Below the pieces are notes generated by a model, which saw only the letters and a list, made by a program, of their open reading frames with translations, was not told the origin of the DNA and searched no databases. A stretch of 25,614 nt of DNA, from contig BQKZ01004519.1 in NCBI GenBank assembly GCA_036244855.1, positions 18,591-44,204 of the forward strand, in the 5' to 3' direction. Shown here in pieces: positions 9,123-19,100 of the stretch. Both the position numbers and the translations under genes were made by a program. This DNA is from Temnopleurus reevesii (taxonomy: Eukaryota > Echinodermata > Echinoidea > Temnopleuroida > Temnopleuridae). Each line of letters opens with the position of its first letter. The stretch's first letter is position 1.

Positions 9123-10390
9123 TAAGGTAAAATTAGAAAAATATGAAGACTTCACTAGTACACAAGTGTGTATTTTTCACAAAATGAAATGGCTCGAGAA
9201 AAATATATATGTATATCACACAAAGCGCATGTCTTTTTAAAGTTGGTCGAGACCCTGGGTCTTCAAATGCTAGGTGCGCTCGTTGCTCATGCTGTATATT
9301 TATATTTTATATTGTCCTTTTAAGTATAAAAAATATCTATGCTTTTTCAATTTTCGACTAATATAATTACTAATGGACTGAAGAATAGAAGCAATCAAAC
9401 TCGAAAAAGAGTCAAAGTTTCTTTCAATTCATTTTTCTATAAAAGTTTGACGACTTAAAAGACACAATGCTCAACTTAAAGCTGTTCATTAGAATTGTTC
9501 ACGTGTGATAGACCCAGTTCGCAACCCAATTCTATTTAATATTATGAATATATTTCACGAACATGTTCTTTGATGTGACTTTGTTCATGTCTGAGAACTT
9601 TTCATGAACACGATTGGAGGGTTGCATGAAACTTATTCTAAAAGGCAGCAGATAGAAAAAATATAGGCTATTTTCCACATTTTAAGATTTCAATATGTAT
9701 TCAGACATTATAATAATCGTGCATTTGCACTTAAAAAATCGAAATGCAGCTTTCCTCCTACTTCTTTTCCTTCTTCTATTTGTTGTTTTTATTATTATTT
9801 CAGAGAATTTTCTCGTTAACCTAAATGGGCCTATCGATCTTTAATCCCACGAGTTAAATCTGAAACGAATCTCTTTGGCGTGTAGATTTCTTTACATGTC
9901 CTTATATTACACTGGTCAAAAGCAATTTTTTGTCTGTGATTTTTTTATCTGATTTAAGGTGAATCTGATGCGCTGAATCCAGGTCAAGCTTCCGAGCCAA
10001 CCATGCACATAATGTTGCTTTTTACCTTTTGTTCACCTGAACGCATGTATGCAGCACCATGAAGGATTTGATGCGGGTGAAATGACAACGCAAATCAATA
10101 TTTTGGTTAGAAATGATTAAATCAATGGCAGGAAATACCCAGGTTCAATACTTCTTGATGATTAGGTTGGGGGAAAAAATGCCTCAGTTTGAAGCCGTGA
10201 AACCTCAAAATCCTCAATAATCCTCCAAAAATTAGATGGGGCACAGCTAATATTTATTTTTCAACATAAATCAGGTAAACAAAACAAAAAAAGTTTAAGG
10301 AAAATTTAACAGGTAATATGAAAATTATGATTATTTGATTTAATGAAAATTATATCATTATGGACAAATTGGCAACTTTTGTGACGTCAT
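9123..10390 (+). repeat. Dispersed repeat, full-length uninterrupted copy (copy 3)
   Basis: This copy joins the left segment (as at 3542-4497) directly to the right segment (as at 1841-2158) with no foldback insertion; the join is at TGAAA, 10078-10082. It starts immediately after the N at 9122, so its true left edge may be missing. It ends soon after GTGACGTCA (about 10381-10389). No conserved open frame spans the copies. Length is about 1.27 kb as seen. It may be a nonautonomous transposon or the noncoding part of a larger one. Confidence 0.85.
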
Positions 10391-12990
10391 TATTTCCCAC
10401 CTCTATCATGTTATCATGTCCATAAGAGAATTGTGAATACCTGTATATGACTAAAAATGAAAATGTGGGATAACGTAAGTATCAAAGGTTCCCGTTCGAA
10501 TTGGTAAGCGGCACAGCTTTAAGAGCAAAATTTTACACACGAATACAGTCAACATTTAGGTCAACACAATTTCTATGAAAGGACTATTCTGCACTTACCC
10601 AAACGTCTTATTTTCATGATTATCGGTAAATGTAAACACTTTCCACCCACAACTTTGTGTGTCACGAAATACTTTGAATATTCATAATTCAAACGACCCC
10701 AACCCATTAACCAAACAATGACAGCAGGCTAATTAAGAAAGATTATTACCGTCATAATTCTGAAGATTACCGCCAAAAAAATAAGACACGAAATTCATTT
10801 CATATCACGAAGCATTTCATCGTATGGTATTTATATATTATTCAATAGTAATTAAAATATAAAAAGGTCTGGGTGTATACATTTCCTTTGGTTCGATTAT
10901 ACACAGTTACTCAATATGTTTGTAATTTTTTGTCTCTATATAGATTACTGAATTTTCAATCTCTGTATTCGTTAATTATGCAAATCAATATGTTTGAGTG
11001 ATTTTGCATCGCATTCAGAAATTATGGTGCAATTTTGAGATGGAGATCTGCAATGTTGGGGGTAAATATCCCCCCCCCCCCCCCTCCTGAGGGTGGAGAA
11101 TTTTTTGGTCTATTTTATCCTTTTACTATTTTTCTTTAATGTTTATGGTATTATGATGATGTTACTGCATTGTATATCGGTTGCAACTCAGCTATTGGGC
11201 TGCCACGTTTGATTTTCAGTTATCAATCTAAACGATAAAAAAAGGTTTTCCATCGACAGTGAATTTTGCGTAGCTTTTTTTTTAAACAAAAAGTGTATAA
11301 TAACGATAGTGTAATAACAAAACTTGCAGGTAACGTTTGTCACCTACGTGGCTAGCATGAGTGTAAAAAATATTCTGACCTAAATTGTTATGAGTAAATG
11401 AAAACACAATTTTGGAAGGTACGAATAGTCATTTTAAGGATATAAAGTAAACAAATATGGGCAAATTCCTATTGGAATCTTAGCCAAAGGTAGGCGTTAA
11501 GCAAAGTGAATGTTGGTGAAAAGGGGAAGAAAGAGAGAAAGAGAGAGAGAGAGAAGAAACCCACTACACGCCCCCATCTTTTAAAAAATCTAGTCTAACC
11601 ATTAATTGTATTATGCACGAATCATTCCGATTTAATCTTAGGTTAGGGAACTATAATCTGCTAAAGATAACTCAGTTTTGAATAAAATTTCGCTGAAATA
11701 AATTTCTTTGAAATGCGCAGGTTTTATGGGCAACAGTGTAAATCGTAGTAATTGAAAGTTTATGAGTTGTCTTTGTGAACCACTAAAACCTTTTTCAATT
11801 ATTCTTCAACACAATGAGTATCTTTCAATAAAATTTGCTTAGAAGGGCGGCAACAGTCGTGCCCCCCCCCCCTCCTCCCCGAGTCAAATAAACCTGGGCG
11901 CACGCATTTATATGGTGGTACGGAATTTTATGTTTACGGTGCGAGCAAGATTATTGTCTTTTTATTGAGCATTTGGTTATAATAAGAAAGATAGCAAAAA
12001 AAGCGAACGAGACTACAATATTTTCAGGACAATAATCATGATCATTATTTTTGTTACTTGTCATAATATTTGTTAATCGTATAAAGCATGTTCCCACTTC
12101 GCGAGTTATTGGTGTGTGATTGAAGCTCCCAACTTGGATGGAGTCGTCGTAAAATTCGCACGAAATTAAAAGTATTCGTATATACATGTATATATATACG
12201 TGCATAAGGAATCCAAATAAAAGCGAAGAATCATGGTGAGTTGCCTCATGATCCAATCAGGGAATTGTGAGTTATAAAACAAATTATAAGCGCAATAGAC
12301 GCATCTGCGATTAATTTTAGCGATAAAATTTGTTTATCAAGAGAATGCAACTTAAGATAATTCGCCACGAATCTCGCGACAACTCAATTGGTTTCAGTTC
12401 AAGTCGGCATTGCTCTCAGCGGGTCCGCAAACAGTTCCAAATATATGAAGTAAAAAAAATATACATGTAATCATGAATTTCCCCTTATTAGGAGCACGAA
12501 GCTCAATGTAACCCTCTTTTAACCTCATCTCACTCTCACATGTACGTTTCACAATTTGATACCACGATGGTTGTACGAGTGACACAAGAACTTTATGCAA
12601 ATTACCGCGAATGTTTTGGACACATTTAGGTAACCTGCGCTGTGAGCAGAAAGAAAAGGACATGGACAAAGTAAGCAACTTCCATTAAAGCCTTCACAAT
12701 AGCTACATGAACACGAAAAAAAAGTCGTTACCCACAGGTGTGACTCCTTTTCGACATTTCTCCGCAGAATAAGAGGAGAAAATTCTTATCTGTTCATAGA
12801 CTAGAAATGCGAATCTTATTATTTTTACAATGATAGTTGTTTACATTGTCCCAGGCCATTGTCCCTTTTGCTCACAGTGCGGTAAACCACATTTCGTTAT
12901 AACTCACTCACTGCACCGATTCCGCACAGTGGGAACACGCCCGCGAGTGCGAGATGTGCAGAAAGGCACGGGTCGAATTGAAAACAAATC
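10391..12990. other. Long AT-rich intergenic stretch with homopolymer tracts
   Basis: There are poly-C runs at 11070-11084 and 11862-11872 and a GA-rich tract at about 11529-11556. The open frames at 11951-12256 and 12394-12678 on the minus strand have neither recognisable domains nor clear splice-bounded coding blocks. The cysteine-containing pieces around 12640 and 12860 were examined as possible EGF exons and not accepted. The rightmost part would be upstream sequence of the secreted-protein gene. Confidence 0.5.
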
Positions 12991-12997
12991 TATAAAA
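12991..12997 (+). promoter_or_regulatory. Candidate TATA box of the secreted EGF-like gene
   Basis: TATAAAA lies 135 bases before the proposed start codon. A start site about 30 bases downstream would leave a 5' untranslated region of about 105 bases. The window is AT-rich, so chance occurrence is likely enough that this is only a candidate. An upstream noncoding exon joined near the TTTCAG at about 13013-13018 is an alternative. Confidence 0.3.
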
Positions 12998-13125
12998 AAT
13001 TATCATTTTTCATTTCAGATGTTAAAAGAAATTTTAGTTTCAATTTGCACTTCGAAATTACTCTCACTTGTCATTTAACAGTCTACGTTTTTGCACGCTA
13101 TTGGGTGATTAAATAACAACAGACA

Positions 13126-13180
13126 ATGTTGGGACGAGGAGAAGGTGCAATTTTGTTTTGTTTGTCGCTTGTAATTCTTG
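13126..13180 (+). CDS. Exon 1: signal peptide
   Basis: ATG at 13126 is followed by a short polar stretch (LGRGEG) and a hydrophobic core AILFCLSLVIL, then a consensus donor GTAAGT at 13181. The frame is left at phase 1. In the shape of a secreted-protein first exon this ATG is the natural start, and no upstream in-frame coding extension was seen. Confidence 0.75.
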
Positions 13181-16100
13181 GTAAGTGAATTTTGATACAT
13201 TTCAAAATTCGTTTTTCTTTCAAAGAAAATTAATATTCTTATTGAAATCATTCATGAATAGAAGAAAATCACGAAAGAACATATTTTGCGGTTTGAAATA
13301 AAGCAACATAATTTGCAACCCTGATAATTTGTACACGTCTCCATTTATCAAATGATGAAGCACAATTATCACTTTTATGCCTCGGTCACCGGCACCAGAT
13401 AGAAATGAAATGTTTTCGGCTCGTCCGTCTGTCCGTCCGTCCGTGTGTCCAAGCGTGCGTGTGAACGTCCGTCCGAAAAAAAAATGACCGCGATAACTTC
13501 AGAACCGTTGAATGGATTGTGACCAAACCTGTGAGCGTGAACTGATAAGACTTAGGGCTGAGGGGAGTAATTCAAAGGACTGAAATATTTTAGAAAATCA
13601 CACAAAATGTTTCTGATTTCTGATGGCATGGTAATATATTTTTGATCACATGATGGCGGAGGCATAAATGTCGAGGATTCATCTATTTTCGTTTTTTAAT
13701 AAACTACCTTTTCTTCTCCAACAACCACAGACACTTTCCTTTGCATACAATGTAAAATAAAACACAATTAAATCTTGAATATTCACCAAATGGAGAAAAC
13801 AATCAAAACAAACAACACTTTATTCAAAAGCACTTTCATTATCAGGGTTGATATTTCAAAATTCTTGAATAAATTGATGCCCTACGGGGTAATACCAAAA
13901 ATAAATCAGAAATGGATTCGATATCTCTTGCACAAAATGAACATGAATTGATAAACTTAGTATCATTTTCAAGCTTATGCAATGATGGCAAGTTTACATT
14001 TCCTATGGAAATCAGCAACAATTCAGGGGCGGTTAGGGTCACCTCCATGGTTTGTGTACCCATTTTTTTTTTGCTGCCTCACAACCCTCTGCATGGGACT
14101 AGGTGTTCGAAGTTCATTTACAACTCATGGATACAGATGATAAATTTGACCGCTATCCCGTATCTTGTCTCAGTTTTGTTAACCCTTGGTTTTCAAAGGG
14201 CCCGTGTACTCAGATACAGATAATACAAGAATAGAAATAAACGTTTACAAACAAAATTAATACTGGTAAAACTCAAGTATCTAAATTAAAATTGTATGAT
14301 TGTCCCTTTATTTGTCAAACTCGTCCGAAAAAATAAATCGTAAATAGGCCGCGCATAAACAAAAGTCCAACGCAGGTTATTGGTTTGTGTTTGAGTCTGG
14401 ATCGATGCTTTCTGTTGGTCTGTATTGGCTTGCAAGATCTGGGGCCTGTATTAAACATGAAAGATGCAATTAAACTTACGATTAATATTAATTGCAAGTC
14501 CATGGTAAAATGTTTACCAAAGAGATGCAATTAATCTTTGTGTTACAGGCCCCTGGGACCTGTATTAAACATAAAAGATGCAATTAAAGTTACGATAAGT
14601 AGTAATCATAAGTATATTATGTATAAATGGAGATACGAGACTTGTCAAATTATGTTACATACCCATGTTTGTAAGTTATGTTGGTCCTACAAGATTCGTA
14701 TGAATTTAGTTGAAATGTCTGTATTTGTATTCAGTGGCGGATCCAGGAATTTGAAATAGGGGGGGGGGGGGCATCGGCGTGGGAGCGGAGGAGGGTGTGG
14801 GAGGGGGTTCCTTCTCCAACGGTAGGGACTTTTGAAAATCTAATGTGCTGTAATCGCATTTAAGACCACTTCCCAAATCAATAAGCTTCTTGCATCATGT
14901 CCGAGTGGGGGAGGATGTGGGGAGAGGTGTGCCCCCTCCCACAGTAGGGACTTGAAAACAAATCATGTGCTAAAATCGCATTTTAAGAGCACCTTTAGGA
15001 AAAATATTTATGAGGGACGCGCGGCCCCTATGCAACCGCATGGAATAATCTATAAAAATATGTATGGAAAAATATCGGCAAAATTTGACCTAGAAAGGAA
15101 GAACAGTGTCAATTTCGATGGCATACACCCCTCTCATTTTTTGCACTTTTTTATGTCCTTCTCTGCATCCAAATCACTTTACACGCGGTTGGTGAGATTC
15201 AGGAAAAAGGCTTCATTTCATCGGGCGCATGTGTTACATCGCCTATGACAATGGCGCACAGATGAGCGTCCTGGCGCCAAGTAGGATGCCTCTATCATAC
15301 AAACTATACGTGGAGCCGTCTAATCTTGAACATCGTTTGGCGTCTGTCATAGCACATTGATGGACTGCTTACTCATATTTATGCTAAATCATGATTATTG
15401 TCACAGTAGGCTGATGGACTATTTAAATCGAAATATGCAAAATCGCAGCTCTGTGAAGGAAAAAAAACACAAGGGGGAATTGCCACTGGTATTTATTTGA
15501 TTATCTTTTCTATTAAAGTAATCCTATTTTATTTTACCACACGGGAGGTGGAATCTCACATATTCTAAAAAATAAATAAACCTATTGACAAACTAGCTCA
15601 CATGCCGTATCCCTTTCTTTATTCAGTTTCTCCTTTTCAGTTTATTTTACAACCCAATTTTTTGATCTGAAATTGTTAGACAAATTGTATTATTGGAAAC
15701 GTTGCTCATGATTTTCTAACAGGATCTAAGGCTTCCGATGGCGAAATGCAGATTAGATGCCCTGGAGGATATACCCATGTTGAACTTCAAAATGGGAGTT
15801 CAGACGCATTGAGCCAAGGTCTGCCAGAGAGCGGGATTTTTAGTGTCCATCCCTCATCAATTTGCATCTTAAACGGTGAGGCACTCCGATAGAGGCGTAG
15901 ATATAGTAGAGAGGGGGCGAGGGAGGAGGGGGAGGGTCGAAGGGGTGGGGCGGAAGGGGGATGATGTTCGGGATTTGGGATGTATCCAGAGAGTATAGCC
16001 TACTGCATGTGTCGCATTGCACTGTTAGAATTGTGATAGAAGTGTATATACCCAGGATTCAGGTTAGGGGTATTACCGTCAATTTGATTCCTGATGGTAT

Positions 16101-19100
16101 TAGTGACATGACTTTATAAACGACATGAATAAGAATGGTCACAAAACGTATCCCTGATGAAAACCATCATTTCAAGCCTAAGATATTCAATTCCTGCGGT
16201 TTTATACAACGAGTATGGGCCATAACTATTGCATTGCTGCATGTGGATTCTATATAATTCGAGTAAAATGGTTCAAGTTTTTATAATTCAAGGGAAATTA
16301 TGTTCACATGTCTTTCATTTTTTTTTTGTCACGAAGGCCCTTGTGAGAGTGGCGGTAAGAGAATCATCCATCAAGGATTAACATCGGGATGTGACTGTCC
16401 ATTAAGTTTCAGTCCATCTTACTGTAAATGTGAGTCCTGTAGATACTTTCCATTCTTATTTATATACGGCACGAATAAGGAAGTTCCAAAAACAAACCAT
16501 GTGGGACAGCATATTAAGTGTGTAAGATTTTGCTCTCGAGGCTTCATAAAACCATGCCCATTGAGGATGGGTCGTAGCAATTGCTTGGCTGCATATTCAT
16601 CCAAATTCTAAAAGAAAGAAAAAGAATTTATAATTCAAAAAAAATTATGTTCGTATTTCTCATCTTTTACTTCTATCTCCGCCAAGAAGTTCCTTGTCAT
16701 AATTTTGGATAAAGTATCATTCAGGAAGGGTTCAGATCGCAACGGTACACTGTCCATCCGGTTACAGTACGGCTCACTGCCCGTTTGATTCCTAATGGTT
16801 TTAACCAAATTAACTTATACATAGCATGAATAAAAGTGGTCCCATAATAGATCTCTGTGGGATACCATATTTAGTACGTGAATTTTGTTTTTGAAGCTAT
16901 ATAAAACCACGCCCATTAATGGCGTAATTTTTACATTGCTTCATGGGCATTATAATTCCAGTGCAATTTTCAAATATATATACATACATGTATATATATA
17001 TTATGAAGTAGACCATGTTTTGCGTATTTTCCCCAGTCCTTTTTTCTTTCTACTTCACAAAGGTCCTTGTCAGAATGGTGGTGTTAGTGTCATTCAGCAA
17101 GGATTCAGCTCGGGATGTGAATGTCCATTCGGTTTCAGTACACCACACTGCGAACGTAAGTGCATTAATATGGTGTTTTCGATTTCAGTCAACTGTTAAG
17201 TCAACTGGTAAATCATAGTTTTGCGCCTCTGCTTATTGTTGCGTCACCAGTAACAAAGAGAAGGCGTTTTAATATGTGACGTACCACTTCCGGTCGATTT
17301 TGACAGTGACGAATGAAATCGAAACCTGCATAATGTGACAATTCAAACTTTATGATTTTTGACACTCCATGCAGCATCGAAAAAAAAGAACAAGCTTTGG
17401 TGAATTTATGAAAACCGTCTGTCTGCACTGTATTTATTGTTATAATAATTTCAAATTGATCACATATGAGAGATAATACGCACAAAAATATTCAATCGTA
17501 TGCGTTATGTTTTGCCCGAGTAAGTCCTGAATGAATTCAGTTGCAATCATTCAGTGCATCAACGCGCACAAACATTTCATTACCCCTAAATAGACCAAGG
17601 GAGGAGCACAATCTGGCCCCTACTACATAATCGTAAACCAATCCCACGTCTTCGGTTGGTTTCGAATTTGGTGGCTATTTTTTTTCTCTCGCGGAAATTA
17701 TGATACCATTTGCATACCATCCTGTATTGCATAGTGCCATGGCGACCATAAAACAAAAGGTATGTGAACCAGAATGCTATATAGTTATAATAGTTTATAT
17801 AGTTTCAGCTCAAAATCAGTCCAAAATGTTTGGAAACGGTCCCAATTTTTCTTTTTAAAGTTCATTTTGCTTTCATGTGTGCATCTCGAACAGTTACTGA
17901 CAATTTCTGTTGTTTTTCAATGTTTTGGTAACTTTTTCAATTAATTATTTAAAAATATAATTTTCTACCCAATGCTTAAAAAGTATACATTTCCACTTAG
18001 CTCTAAAATCATTTTCGTGAAGATTGTAGCCAAAATAGGAGGTCACAATGCAAAAGTAGTCTATCTTCCGTTTGGTTCGAGAAGATAATTATCTGGTTCG
18101 AGTGACACAACGCTAGTCATCCTAGAATTAAAAAAAAGGGGGTGTCCAATTAACAAAAGGGAGGTGTCCATGATTCAAACAATATAAACGATTGTCTACG
18201 ATCCGCCCCTTGAGACGGCATTTGCATGCACTTGTTTCAAGCAACTACAGTTGGGTATTCCTGACTCCTCTTTTTATCCCTTCACGAACAGTTGACTGCA
18301 CTGTGACTTTTGACGAATTTGTCGGCCGTGAAACTGCCTTCGTGGCTATACCCAAGTCAAGGACTCGAATCGTCGTGACACAGAGCGGAATCCACGGTGT
18401 ATATGTATTCAGTTCCAAACCATCGCGATCGTGGCAAAGTCAGATAGTTGTTGTTAGTAAGTTGAGATTTATGGGATTCTATTAAAGGGAAACTACCCCA
18501 GGAATTATCGTGCTCTAGGTAAATGAAGAAAAATCAGACGAACAAACTCTGAAAATTTGAGCCGAATCGAACAATCCGTTCAAAAGTTATGAACTTTGAA
18601 AGTCACAGAGATGTGACGATCCTTACCTACTGTACAAAGTACATGAGGATTTGCCCGACATGACGTCACAGATTCCGTCGGTGTTGCCGATCGCACGGAT
18701 CTCCATCAGCCGCAGTGATCGTCAAATCTATGTGAATTTGAATATTCATAATTTTGAACGGGGTGTCCGATTTTGCTCAAATGTTCAGTTTCTTCACACG
18801 ATTTGTCTTCATTCAATGAGAGGAAGATAATTCCAGATAGAGGTTTGTTCCCCTTTAAATACATGTATAAATCCCTTGATGGGGGGTTAGGCTGGGTTCG
18901 AATCCAGCTCATGCAGCAAATGCGCAATGATAGCCAAATCCTAAACCATGTGTAACTTTGACATTTTCACATAGGACTTGGCTTAAACGGCTACTCATAA
19001 CACATGCAAATTCCCTGAAATACGGTTTTCGATGTTTGATGAAAGTCACCATGAACAATCATTTGAAGTATTTAAACCGATAGATTAGTTTTGGATAGAT

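Larger units (their letters stand above)
16084..17155 (+). repeat. Tandem triplication of an exon-plus-intron unit
   Basis: Three units of about 310-370 bp share intron landmarks as well as EGF exons. Each has a GAATAA-plus-GGT-C block (near 16127, 16472 and 16830), a later TATA(A/C)AA-x-CA block and an ATTGCTxxxTG block (near 16232, 16580 and 16936), and then an EGF exon. Unit 1 carries exon 3, unit 2 the dead exon, unit 3 exon 4. Unit 3 intron sequence begins right at the broken donor of the dead exon. This shows duplication of genomic DNA including intron, not only exon shuffling. Confidence 0.75.

Noticed and set aside
12394..12678. Possible minus-strand exon or EGF-like piece near 12640 (cysteine-rich, with AG/GT motifs)
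   Set aside because: Cysteine spacing does not fit EGF, no consistent splice-bounded frame could be built, and the similarity between 12640 and 12860 is weak.
12830..13078. Open frame with CPFCSQC upstream of exon 1
   Set aside because: It does not join in frame to exon 1, covers the candidate TATA box and has no domain.
13842..14223. Opposing open frames in intron 1
   Set aside because: They are antisense to each other with no domain, and lie inside a repeat-filled intron.
16300..16611. Long open frame running through exon 3 into the next intron
   Set aside because: A consensus donor at 16430 and the phase-1 symmetry with exon 4 show that the coding part ends there; the rest is intron read-through.
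18881..18915. GGTTCGAATCC, a tRNA box-B-like motif
   Set aside because: The T-arm pairs out of register with a real tRNA, no box A or acceptor stem is found, and it is probably a SINE or chance remnant.
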